This document shows, in pieces, positions 1 to 8,378 of a stretch of DNA of 35,345 bases. The notes under the pieces were generated by a model, which was not told where the DNA came from, searched no databases, and was given only the letters and a program-made list of their open reading frames with translations. The position numbers and the translations under genes were made by a program. How positions within the stretch are numbered: the stretch's first letter is position 1; every line of letters starts with the position of its first letter. This DNA comes from JAJRRA01 sp048636595 (GTDB taxonomy: Bacteria; Pseudomonadota; Gammaproteobacteria; Xanthomonadales; SZUA-36): contig JAIVWI010000007.1 of assembly GCA_048636595.1 (NCBI GenBank), forward strand, positions 1 through 35,345, given 5' to 3'.

Positions 1-2568
1 GTGCTTGGCATCTATTATGGCGCTTTGCTTATCATGCTGATCTACAACTTTTTACTGTTCATCGTTTTCAAAGACAGGAGTTACCTGTTCTACGTACTGT
101 TTTTCTCCACTTGGGGGCTGGCCGAGTTGGCCATCAACGGCCTGGCCTTTCAGTACCTGTGGCCCAACAGGATTTGGTGGGCCAATGTCTGCATTCCAAT
201 GTGGATATTCGCAGCGGTGTTTTCATTCACTCAATGGGGCCGCTCCAGCCTGTCTACCAGGGACGTTGTACCCGTATGGGACCGCCTGTTCGTAACCATA
301 GCCATTATTGGTGTGATCGGCATCGCGATGTCGCTCTTCGTTACTTATTCGCTTAGTATCCGTGTCGCCACTGCTATGGCTGGGTTTACGGCTGTCTTTT
401 GGCTGATTGCTGCAGCATATTGCGCCAGGCAGGGGCAGCGCTCCGCGAAGTTCTTTATCGCGGCCCTGGGCCTTTATTTCTTAGGCACAATTCTGTTCAC
501 GATGAAAACATTCGGTATTTTTCCGAGCAATTTCATCACCAACTGGAGCATCCACCTGGGGGCCTTTGCTGCACTGGTGCTGTTCTCACTGTCCACTACT
601 GACAAAATGCTGCAAGCTCTGAAACAGTCGGAGGAGACACTGGAGAAACAGGTCTTGGAACGCACCGAAGAACTGCGGCTGGAAAAACAGAAGTCAGAGG
701 ATGCCAACCAGGCAAAAAGCCGCTTCCTGGCTTATATGAGCCATGAGATTCGCACCCCCATGAACGGCATTCTGGGCATGTCCCGCCTGCTCATCGACAC
801 ACGGCTGGACGAAGACCAGCGGGAACTCACGCAAACCATCTGCGAATCCGGTGACTCTCTTATTCGCATTGTCAACGATATCCTCGACGTCTCCAAGCTG
901 GAAGCGAACCAGTTGGAACTCGAACAAATCCCGTTCGCGGTAAGCGGGCTGACGGAGCCGGTGATGTCCGTCATGGGCCCCCTCGCTCATCAGAAGGGAA
1001 TTGAGCTTCGTTGCGATATCGACCCCACCTTGCCCCCGGTGTTGGTCGGCGACCCACTGCGCTTGCAACAGGTATTGATGAATCTGGTGAGCAATGCCAT
1101 TAAATTTACACAATCCGGTTCGGTCACGATGGAAATTTCCGTACCGGACCCCGGCCAGGACCGGGTGTCGCTTGCCTTCTCGGTGACTGATACCGGCATG
1201 GGCATCTCAGTGGAAAACCAGCAGAAATTGTTTACTCCCTACGCACAGGGGGCGATCGATGTTGCGCGTCTGCATGGCGGCACCGGGCTGGGACTGGTGA
1301 TATGCCGCCAACTCGTGCAGAACATGGGGGGTGAAATCGAGCTGGAAAGCGAGCCGGGCCGGGGCAGTACGTTTCGCTTCATGGTCTCGCTGCCAATAGA
1401 TCATGAAACCCTGCCGGAAGACCTCCGGGCCGGGCCGGGCGGATCACAATTAATTGAACCGGAACGGCACATGGCGCCGCTGCGGATTCTTCAGATCGAA
1501 GACAATGAGACCAACCGGGACGTGGTTGAACGCATCCTGGCTCATTATGAGCACCAGGTAATCAGCGTACAGAACGGCCAGGAAGCCATCGATCTGATTG
1601 AAGGCGGTGAGCACCATTTCGACGCTATTCTTACCGACCGTCATATGCCCGTAATGGATGGTCTGGAAACGACCCGGCGTATACGAAAGATGGGCAGCCC
1701 TTTTGACGCCATGCCCATCATCGGCATCACCGCCAGCGTCATTGAATTTGAATTGAAACAATGCCTGGCGGCAGGCATGGACGCTGTTTTGCCCAAGCCC
1801 GTCGATGCCCATCAATTGCTTGCTACACTGCAGGAATACTGCGAAAAACAGAAACAGGACCGGCCATACAGTAACGACCTGCCCATCCTGGTGGTTGATG
1901 ATGTCGCCACCAACCTGGAAGTAACCCGGCGCCAGTTGCAAAAGCTGGGAATCGAATGCGAGATTTACCAGGAGAGCAAGCAAGCGCTTGAGGCCGCAAT
2001 GGCAAGACCCTTTGCCGCCATCCTGGTGGATATCTCGATGCCGGTGATCGACGGTATTGAGTTCACCCGCAGACTGCGCGCCTCAGAGCAAAACCGCGGC
2101 CTGCATACACCGGTGATCGCGGTGACCGGCAGCGCCAGCACAGAGAATCGCCAGCATTATCTGGCCAGCGGACTCGATGACTGTCTCGAAAAACCGGTGA
2201 TGCTGGAGCAACTAAAAAGGGTGCTGGAGCAATGGCTTGATCAGTCGGATAGTGCACAGGTTTCGACTGCCAGTGGGGCAGTTGATCCAGCGGGGCATAA
2301 AGAGGAAGCCAATCCGATTGACCTCGAAATGCTGGCTGAGATCCTGGGCACTGACGACCGGTCGGAACTGGACGAAATCCTTCAGCTGTTCGCAGAGCAT
2401 TTCCCACCCCTGCTTGAAACCTTGCAGGCCTGTTTCGAAACGCAGGACCGTTTATCTCTGCAAGATGCTGCACATGCAGGCAAAAGTGCCGCCGCCAGCG
2501 CTGCTGCCACAAGTCTCAGAAGCCTGTTGGAAAACCTGTTGGGAAACCTGAGGCTCATCTGCCCCTGA
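1..2568 (+). CDS. Hybrid sensor histidine kinase/response regulator with 7TMR-DISM membrane domain, 5'-partial
   Basis: Multidomain phosphorelay kinase of the inner membrane. In residues of the visible part (codon 1 = base 1): about 1-205 hydrophobic with repeated membrane helices, and its opening GIYYGALL...YLFYVLFF...GLAFQYLWP matches the 7TM domain of 7TMR-DISM sensors; a coiled coil at about 207-240; HisKA with phospho-acceptor His248 in SHEIRTPMNG; an ATPase domain with N box (NLVSNAIKF) and G boxes (DTGMGIS, GGTGLGL); a first receiver with acidic pair E500/D501 and phospho-Asp546; a second receiver with Asp677; and the start of an Hpt domain with His825 in HAGKS. The family normally has a periplasmic sensor part before the 7TM domain, so the GTG at base 1 is not the true start and the gene begins outside the window. 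The Hpt domain is cut short by the stop at 2566-2568, close to an assembly gap, so the 3' end is also doubtful. The signal sensed is unknown. Confidence 0.9.
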   Translation: MLGIYYGALLIMLIYNFLLFIVFKDRSYLFYVLFFSTWGLAELAINGLAFQYLWPNRIWWANVCIPMWIFAAVFSFTQWGRSSLSTRDVVPVWDRLFVTIAIIGVIGIAMSLFVTYSLSIRVATAMAGFTAVFWLIAAAYCARQGQRSAKFFIAALGLYFLGTILFTMKTFGIFPSNFITNWSIHLGAFAALVLFSLSTTDKMLQALKQSEETLEKQVLERTEELRLEKQKSEDANQAKSRFLAYMSHEIRTPMNGILGMSRLLIDTRLDEDQRELTQTICESGDSLIRIVNDILDVSKLEANQLELEQIPFAVSGLTEPVMSVMGPLAHQKGIELRCDIDPTLPPVLVGDPLRLQQVLMNLVSNAIKFTQSGSVTMEISVPDPGQDRVSLAFSVTDTGMGISVENQQKLFTPYAQGAIDVARLHGGTGLGLVICRQLVQNMGGEIELESEPGRGSTFRFMVSLPIDHETLPEDLRAGPGGSQLIEPERHMAPLRILQIEDNETNRDVVERILAHYEHQVISVQNGQEAIDLIEGGEHHFDAILTDRHMPVMDGLETTRRIRKMGSPFDAMPIIGITASVIEFELKQCLAAGMDAVLPKPVDAHQLLATLQEYCEKQKQDRPYSNDLPILVVDDVATNLEVTRRQLQKLGIECEIYQESKQALEAAMARPFAAILVDISMPVIDGIEFTRRLRASEQNRGLHTPVIAVTGSASTENRQHYLASGLDDCLEKPVMLEQLKRVLEQWLDQSDSAQVSTASGAVDPAGHKEEANPIDLEMLAEILGTDDRSELDEILQLFAEHFPPLLETLQACFETQDRLSLQDAAHAGKSAAASAAATSLRSLLENLLGNLRLICP

Positions 2569-2626
2569 CTCATACACTTTGGGTCTGTGATTAGCGCGTG
2601 CTGACCGTGCCAGCCGCTTGAACTGA

Positions 2627-2636
2627 NNNNNNNNNN
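2627..2636. other. Assembly gap (10 Ns)
   Basis: Ten consecutive undetermined bases between the sensor kinase and the patatin gene. The true length may differ from 10. Just after the gap, bases 2639-2689 read as an open frame ending in TAA (REFCANPQFGLGSQLD), which could be the tail of a protein interrupted by the gap, possibly the real C terminus of the kinase. Confidence 0.99.
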
Positions 2637-2700
2637 TGCGTGAGTTCTGCGCCAATCCGCAGTTCGGGCTGGGTTCTCAACTCGATTAAGGTTTTTCAAT

Positions 2701-4992
2701 ATGAGCATCACCTTACCAGGGCCAAGTGACCCCCCAACCGTTGAATGGCAAAGTCTCAGGACAATTTGTCCGTTACTCGCCTCCCTGGATGACCTTGAAC
2801 TGCAAGCCCTGACCGAAGCATCACCCCTTATTCGGGTGACTGCTGGCGACCTGGTCATCAGCAAGGGGGAGGAAGCCAAAACCGCCTTCATCATCCTGGA
2901 AGGACGCCTCGCCGCACTGGTGACGCGGGTCTGGGGCGAGGATCGCATCCTGAACGAGATCGGGACTGGTGGCCTGGTAGGCGAAATCGAACTCCTCAAC
3001 GGTGACCATCGCATGATCGATATGCGCGCCCTGGAAGATTCACTGCTGCTTGTGTTGAGCCGGGAGATTTTTGAGGGCCTGATGGAGAGCCACCCGGAGG
3101 TTTGGCAACAGATCTCCGGTCTTGCGCGCAGAAACACCTGCCGGCTCCTGCTTTCCCGTCAGCTCAATCAGTTGCTTGGCGGTGGTATGGAAAAAATCAC
3201 CGATCCCATGCTTCGGCTGAAAGCTGAACAGAATTGGTTGAACTTCGAGGATGAGATTCTGCAGGACCTTGAAAAGCATGTCGATTGGGTGACTCTGGAC
3301 CGTGGTCAGGTCCTGTTTCGTCAAGGCGAGCAGGCGGACAGCGCCTACGTTCTGGTCTCCGGCAGAATTCAGGTCAGCATCAGTGACGAGAATGGTGTGT
3401 CGCGAGTGGTTGGGCAAACGAACAAGGGTGAAATCGCCGGAGAAATCGCATTAATCACGGAGAAGGATCGAACGGCCACACTGACTGCGTTGCGCGATTG
3501 CGAATTGTTCCGTCTGCCACGGGAACTTTTCACCCAGGTAAGCGAACGATACCCACAGATTATGCTGAGCATTTACCAGACCATTCTCAACCGGTTCAGC
3601 AGCAATGTTTCTGGCAGCGCCTTTCATACACGGAGTCCGAACATCGCCATCCTGTCGGCTTCGCCAGAATTCCCGCTAAGTGACTTCATGCTTAAATTGA
3701 CGGCGGCGATGGCTAATTATGGGCGGGTCGAGCACCTGAGCAATGAATCAGTGGCTGAGTCACTCGGCCGGCCCGGTATTGCGCAAAGCAAGCGGGAAGA
3801 TCCGGCCAATGTGCGGCTGGTGCAATGGCTGAACGGGCGCGAGGCGCACTACGATCACGTTTTGTACCAGGGGGATCAATACTGGTCGGCGTGGAGCGAG
3901 CGCTGTCTGCGGCAGGCCGACCGCTTGTTGATCGTAGCCGATGCCCGGGAAAAAAACGATGCGCGACGTTTAATGTGCAGATTGTCCGGCTTTGGACATC
4001 TGCCGCAACTGGTGCTTGTGCATCCTGAGGATACGGACCGGCCGAGAAATACGGCCCGGTGGGTTGCTGCTTACGGAACCGACTCGGTTTTTCACCTGCG
4101 ACGTAATCACGAGCGCGACCTTGCGCGTCTGGCGCGCATTCTGTCCGGCCGGGCGCTGGGCCTGGTGTTGGGTGGCGGTGGTGCACGGGGTTTTGCGCAC
4201 CTGGGTGTGCTGCGTGCGCTGGAGGAACTGGGCATCGAGGTGGATATGATTGGTGGCACCAGCATCGGTGCACCACTGGCAGGCTGGGTGGCGCAGGGCA
4301 TGAATGCTGACGAATGCCTGGCTACCGCCAAAGCATTCAATTCTTTCATAGACCCCACCTTACCGGCCACGGCAATGCTGTCGGGCCGGCGAATCTCCCG
4401 GGTAATCAATGAGGAAACTGCTGCCTGGGATATCGAAGATTACTGGTTGCCATTCTTCTGCGTGTCAACCAGCCTGACAACCGGCAAGACAAAGATTCAC
4501 AGGCGAGGCAACTCGGCCCGGGCGATCCGGTCCAGTGTCTCAATTCCTGGCGTGCTCCCCCCGGTTCCCGAGAAGAATGAACTGTTGGTTGATGGCGGAG
4601 TACTGAACAACCTGCCAATCGACATCATGCGTGAGATAAATCAGTTTGGAACTGTCATTGCCATCGACGTGGTGCCGGAGCGCGGCCTGACAGCCGAGGG
4701 TGATTATGGACTCAGCGTTTCCGGTTGGCGCGAAGCTTTGAGCCGGTTCAATCCATGGCGCCGTTCCGTTCGCTCACCGAATATTGCCAATATCATTATG
4801 CAGTCGATGATGGTGGGGTCTGATTTCTTTCGAGAAGGCTTACTGGAGCAGGGCCTGGCAGATATTTATCTGAAGATTGATGTAGAAGGGATCGGCATGT
4901 TGCAATTCGAAGCAGTTCAGGCGGCCGCCGATATCGGTTATGAAGCATCCATTGGCCCGCTCCAGGAGTGGCAGACTTCAGGGTTAGATTAA
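2701..4992 (+). CDS. Patatin-like phospholipase with two cyclic-nucleotide-binding domains (NTE family)
   Basis: Serine lysophospholipase/esterase of the neuropathy-target-esterase type, 763 aa. Two cNMP-binding (CAP-like) domains lie at roughly residues 20-150 and 190-310; the second has the GEIAGEIALI and DRTATLTAL core. A linker region follows at about 310-470. The C-terminal patatin domain has the oxyanion-hole motif GGGGARG at 491-497, nucleophile Ser521 in GTSIG and catalytic Asp631 in DGG, so the Ser-Asp dyad is intact. No signal peptide is visible, so action at the cytoplasmic face of the membrane on phospholipids is inferred. The ATG at 2701 is preceded by a modest AAGG at 2688-2691. 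The gene stands alone between the gap and the ETF block. Whether the nucleotide-binding domains bind a nucleotide cannot be judged here. Confidence 0.93.
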   Translation: MSITLPGPSDPPTVEWQSLRTICPLLASLDDLELQALTEASPLIRVTAGDLVISKGEEAKTAFIILEGRLAALVTRVWGEDRILNEIGTGGLVGEIELLNGDHRMIDMRALEDSLLLVLSREIFEGLMESHPEVWQQISGLARRNTCRLLLSRQLNQLLGGGMEKITDPMLRLKAEQNWLNFEDEILQDLEKHVDWVTLDRGQVLFRQGEQADSAYVLVSGRIQVSISDENGVSRVVGQTNKGEIAGEIALITEKDRTATLTALRDCELFRLPRELFTQVSERYPQIMLSIYQTILNRFSSNVSGSAFHTRSPNIAILSASPEFPLSDFMLKLTAAMANYGRVEHLSNESVAESLGRPGIAQSKREDPANVRLVQWLNGREAHYDHVLYQGDQYWSAWSERCLRQADRLLIVADAREKNDARRLMCRLSGFGHLPQLVLVHPEDTDRPRNTARWVAAYGTDSVFHLRRNHERDLARLARILSGRALGLVLGGGGARGFAHLGVLRALEELGIEVDMIGGTSIGAPLAGWVAQGMNADECLATAKAFNSFIDPTLPATAMLSGRRISRVINEETAAWDIEDYWLPFFCVSTSLTTGKTKIHRRGNSARAIRSSVSIPGVLPPVPEKNELLVDGGVLNNLPIDIMREINQFGTVIAIDVVPERGLTAEGDYGLSVSGWREALSRFNPWRRSVRSPNIANIIMQSMMVGSDFFREGLLEQGLADIYLKIDVEGIGMLQFEAVQAAADIGYEASIGPLQEWQTSGLD

Positions 4993-5017
4993 AGATTAAC
5001 AATTCCGATGCATGAAA

Positions 5018-5040
5018 GGCATTTATGCCGATATAATGCC
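5018..5040 (+). promoter_or_regulatory. Candidate promoter with overlapping palindrome upstream of ETF-QO
   Basis: A perfect -10 hexamer TATAAT lies at 5032-5037, 40 bases before the ATG at 5078. No good -35 hexamer is seen 17 bases upstream. A palindrome GGCAT-TT-ATGCC spans 5018-5029, and ATGCC recurs at 5036-5040 overlapping the -10, which suggests an operator in the -10 region. The regulator is unknown. Confidence 0.4.
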
Positions 5041-5077
5041 ATTTCGTTTCTCTAAAACCTCGCCGGGAAAATAAACG

Positions 5078-6673
5078 ATGACAGAACGCGAAATCATGGA
5101 ATATGACGTCATCATCGTCGGCGCCGGACCCGCCGGACTGTCCTGCGCCATCCGGCTAAAACAGCTCAAACCGGACCTGATGGTCGCCGTGATCGAGAAA
5201 GGCGCAGAAGTCGGCGCCCATATCCTGTCCGGCGCGGTAATCGAGCCGGAACCGCTGGACCGCTTATTGCCCGGCTGGCGTGAAAACCCACCACCACTGT
5301 GTATCCCCGTTGAAAAAGACGAGCTCTGGTTGCTCCGGCAAAAAGGCAAAATAAGGCTGCCCACGCCGCCCCAGCAGAATAACCACGGCAATTTCATCGT
5401 CTCGCTGGGTTCAATGTGCGCCTGGATGGCGGAGAAAGCTGAAGCGCTGGAAGTGGATATTTTTCCAGGCTACGCGGCTTCTGAAATCCGCTTTACCGAT
5501 GACGGTGCAGTGGGTGGTGTCATTATCGGCGATATGGGTGTAGACATCGAAGGGAACGAGAAAGACACCTACATGCAGGGCATCGAAATTCATGCGCCCT
5601 TGACGATCCTGTCGGAAGGCTGCCGAGGCCACCTGAGCAAACAGCTGATCCGGAAATTCGAACTGGACAAGGACTGTGACCCTCAAACCTACGGCATCGG
5701 CATGAAGGAACTGTGGAAAGTGCAGCCCGGCAAATCAAAGCCGGGCCTGGTCCAGCACACCGCCGGCTGGCCGCTGGATTCAAAAACCTACGGTGGCAGT
5801 TTCATCTATCACCTTGACAAGGACCGCATCGCGATCGGCTTTGTCACCGGCCTGGACTACCAGGACCCGGAATTCATGCCTTTCGAAGCTTTTCAGCAAA
5901 TGAAGCATCACCCGATGGTGCATGAACTGCTCGAAGGCGGTGAAATTCTCTCATCGGGTGCGCGCGCCATCGCGGAGGGCGGTTACCAGTCCCTGCCCAA
6001 AACGGAAATGCCGGGCGCCCTGCTGATTGGTGATGCGGCCGGAATGCTCAACGTACCCAAGGTCAAAGGCACCCATCAGGCGATGCTTTGCGGCATGCTG
6101 GCTGCGGAACACTTCAGCGAAACCGCGTCTGCGGAAGGCTTTGACGCGAAATTACGCAATTCGGAAATCGTAAAAGAACTGTACAAGGTCAGGAACATCC
6201 GGCCCGCTTTTTACAAGGGATTCTGGCGCGGCTTTATCCGCGCTGCGATCGAGACCGTCACGATGGGCAAGCTGCCGACCACCTTGTCCATTCACGCTGA
6301 TGATTCCACGCTGAAGAAATTGGATGGTTACACTTCCCCTGACCGCAAGTGGGTAGTCCGGGACCTGCCGCCCCGCGACCGCCTGGCTTCGGTTTATTTC
6401 GCCGCAACCGAACACGACGAAGACCAGCCGGTGCACCTTCAGATTCTGGAGCCCGATATCTGCACCACGCGGTGCGTGGAAGAATATGACAATCCCTGCA
6501 CACGATTCTGCCCGGCCAATGTCTATGAAATGGTTGAAGACGGCGGCATGCGCTTGCAAATCAACTCGGGCAATTGTGTGCACTGCAAGACCTGTGACAT
6601 CAAGGATCCGTACCAGATCATCAACTGGGTCACGCCGGAAGGCGCTTGTGGCCCAAATTATCAAAACATGTAA
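5078..6673 (+). CDS. Electron transfer flavoprotein-ubiquinone oxidoreductase (ETF-QO)
   Basis: Passes electrons from reduced ETF to ubiquinone, linking acyl-CoA and related dehydrogenases to the respiratory chain at the inner membrane. The 531-aa protein has an N-terminal dinucleotide-binding motif VGAGPAGLSCAIRL, the second FAD-contact motif ALLIGDAAGMLN, and a C-terminal 4Fe-4S ferredoxin-like part with clustered cysteines (CTTRC, CTRFC, CVHCKTC). This order and length fit the bacterial ETF-QO family. The ATG at 5078 precedes an in-frame ATG at 5096; the first is kept because GGGAAAAT lies just upstream. It heads a same-strand block with etfB 16 bases downstream and etfA overlapping, so co-transcription with its electron donor is likely. 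Confidence 0.95.
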   Translation: MTEREIMEYDVIIVGAGPAGLSCAIRLKQLKPDLMVAVIEKGAEVGAHILSGAVIEPEPLDRLLPGWRENPPPLCIPVEKDELWLLRQKGKIRLPTPPQQNNHGNFIVSLGSMCAWMAEKAEALEVDIFPGYAASEIRFTDDGAVGGVIIGDMGVDIEGNEKDTYMQGIEIHAPLTILSEGCRGHLSKQLIRKFELDKDCDPQTYGIGMKELWKVQPGKSKPGLVQHTAGWPLDSKTYGGSFIYHLDKDRIAIGFVTGLDYQDPEFMPFEAFQQMKHHPMVHELLEGGEILSSGARAIAEGGYQSLPKTEMPGALLIGDAAGMLNVPKVKGTHQAMLCGMLAAEHFSETASAEGFDAKLRNSEIVKELYKVRNIRPAFYKGFWRGFIRAAIETVTMGKLPTTLSIHADDSTLKKLDGYTSPDRKWVVRDLPPRDRLASVYFAATEHDEDQPVHLQILEPDICTTRCVEEYDNPCTRFCPANVYEMVEDGGMRLQINSGNCVHCKTCDIKDPYQIINWVTPEGACGPNYQNM

Positions 6674-6689
6674 GGAGTATTAAAAGCCG

Positions 6690-7436
6690 ATGAAAATACT
6701 GGTTGGCATCAAGCGCGTTGTGGATTACAACGTCCGTGTACGCGTCCTCTCCGACGGCAGCGGTGTTGACACCGATGGCGTCAAAATGAGCGTAAACCCT
6801 TTCGATGAAATCGCGCTTGAAGAAGCGCTGCGAATCAGGGACGCAGGAAACGCGGAAGAAGTAATCGTTGTTTCGGCTGGCGGTAATGAATGCCAGCAGC
6901 AGTTGCGTACCGGGCTGGCCATGGGTGCAGACCGGGCGATCCAGATCCAGATATCCGAAGGGCTGCAGCCGCTGAGCACCGCGCGGGCTTTCCTGAAAAT
7001 CATCGAGCGCGAAGACCCCGGCCTGGTGATCCTGGGCAAACAGGCCATTGACGATGACAACAACCAGACCGCTCAAATGCTGTCCGCATTGTGGGACCGC
7101 CCGCAGGCGACTTCCGCTTCAAAACTCGAATTAAATGGATCTTCAGCCACGGTTACCCGTGAAGTCGATGCAGGACTGGAAACCATTGAAATTGATCTGC
7201 CTGCTGTTATCTCGGTGGACCTGCGCTTGAACGAGCCTCGGTTCGTCAAGCTGCCGGACATCATGAAGGCCAAGCGCAAACCACTGGACGTGTTATCCCT
7301 GGAAGAACTCGGCGTCGCCGTTGAAGGCAACCTCGAGATCGGACACTATGCGCCGCCGCCACAGCGCGAGAAAGGCATCATGGTGGAAGACGCCGCCCAG
7401 TTGGTGGAAGAACTGAAAAACAGGGGTTTGATATGA
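6690..7436 (+). CDS. etfB: Electron transfer flavoprotein beta subunit
   Basis: Small subunit of the heterodimeric ETF, which collects electrons from acyl-CoA dehydrogenases. The 248 aa match the usual length. The family signature is visible near residues 170-195 (VDLRLNEPRFVKLPDIMKAK), and the N terminus MKILVGIKRVVDYNVRVRV is typical. A strong ribosome-binding site (AAGGAG) sits before the ATG. The stop overlaps the etfA start by four bases (ATGA), indicating translational coupling that fits 1:1 subunit synthesis. Confidence 0.96.
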   Translation: MKILVGIKRVVDYNVRVRVLSDGSGVDTDGVKMSVNPFDEIALEEALRIRDAGNAEEVIVVSAGGNECQQQLRTGLAMGADRAIQIQISEGLQPLSTARAFLKIIEREDPGLVILGKQAIDDDNNQTAQMLSALWDRPQATSASKLELNGSSATVTREVDAGLETIEIDLPAVISVDLRLNEPRFVKLPDIMKAKRKPLDVLSLEELGVAVEGNLEIGHYAPPPQREKGIMVEDAAQLVEELKNRGLI

Positions 7437-8371
7437 GCAGAATATTGATCATCGCAGAACATGACGGCCAGTCACTGAATTTCAGCACGGCCAAATGCGT
7501 CACCTGCGCCCAGGCCATCGGCGGGGACATCGATATCGCCGTGATCGGCAGTGGCATCGAGTCAATCGCTGCAGAAGCAGCCTCACTGGAATCCGTTGCC
7601 AGGGTGATCGCGGTTGATGCCGGACACCTGTCGGCGCCGATTGCCGCCAACTGGGCAAACGAAGCCCTGGCCATCGCCGATGGATACAGTCACCTGCTTG
7701 GGCCTTCAACGACCCTGGGGAAAGACCTGATGCCGCGTATCGCCGCCCTGTTGGGTGTGAACCAGGTCAGTGACATCATGGCGGTGAATGCTCCCACTTC
7801 GTTCAAGCGCCCCATTTATGCCGGCAACGCCATCATTGATGTCGAGGCTCCGGCTGGCGCCACGGTGGTCGCAACCGTGCGGATCGCCAGTTGGTCAGCA
7901 GCCGCCACAACGGGAAGTGGGTCGGTTGAGGTGCGTGGGGCCAGCAGCGACGCGGTTACGCACACACGTTATATCGGCCTGGAATCCGGTGGCGGAGAAC
8001 GCCCCGATCTGCAGAGCGCGCAACGGGTAATTTCCGGCGGCCGCGGGGTGGGCAGTGAAGAAAACTTCAATCTGATCTACAGCCTGGCCGACAAGCTGGG
8101 CGCCGGTGTCGGCGCCTCGCGGGCCGCGGTTGATGCGGGTTATGTACCCAATGACATGCAGGTCGGGCAGACCGGCAAGATTATTTCCCCGGACCTGTAC
8201 ATGGCCTTCGGTATTTCAGGAGCAATTCAGCATGTGACCGGGATCAAGGACGCCGGCACCATCGTGGCCGTCAACAAGGACTCCGAATCACCCATTTTCG
8301 AGATTTCGGATATCGGGCTGGTGGGCGACCTGTTCAATGTCATTCCCGAACTGGAAAAACTGCTGAGCTGA
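7433..8371 (+). CDS. etfA: Electron transfer flavoprotein alpha subunit
   Basis: Large, FAD-binding subunit of ETF, 312 aa. The C-terminal FAD signature is clear: PDLYMAFGISGAIQHV followed by GTIVAVNKD and PIFEISDIGLVGDL. The N-terminal part is the less conserved alpha/beta domain. It overlaps etfB by ATGA and is followed after seven bases by acetoacetyl-CoA synthetase, so the four genes probably form one transcript. Confidence 0.96.
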   Translation: MSRILIIAEHDGQSLNFSTAKCVTCAQAIGGDIDIAVIGSGIESIAAEAASLESVARVIAVDAGHLSAPIAANWANEALAIADGYSHLLGPSTTLGKDLMPRIAALLGVNQVSDIMAVNAPTSFKRPIYAGNAIIDVEAPAGATVVATVRIASWSAAATTGSGSVEVRGASSDAVTHTRYIGLESGGGERPDLQSAQRVISGGRGVGSEENFNLIYSLADKLGAGVGASRAAVDAGYVPNDMQVGQTGKIISPDLYMAFGISGAIQHVTGIKDAGTIVAVNKDSESPIFEISDIGLVGDLFNVIPELEKLLS

Positions 8372-8378
8372 ACAGGCT

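Noticed and set aside
2382..3137. Minus-strand frame running through the Ns
   Set aside because: It exists only because the undetermined bases are read as open; antisense to the kinase and patatin genes.
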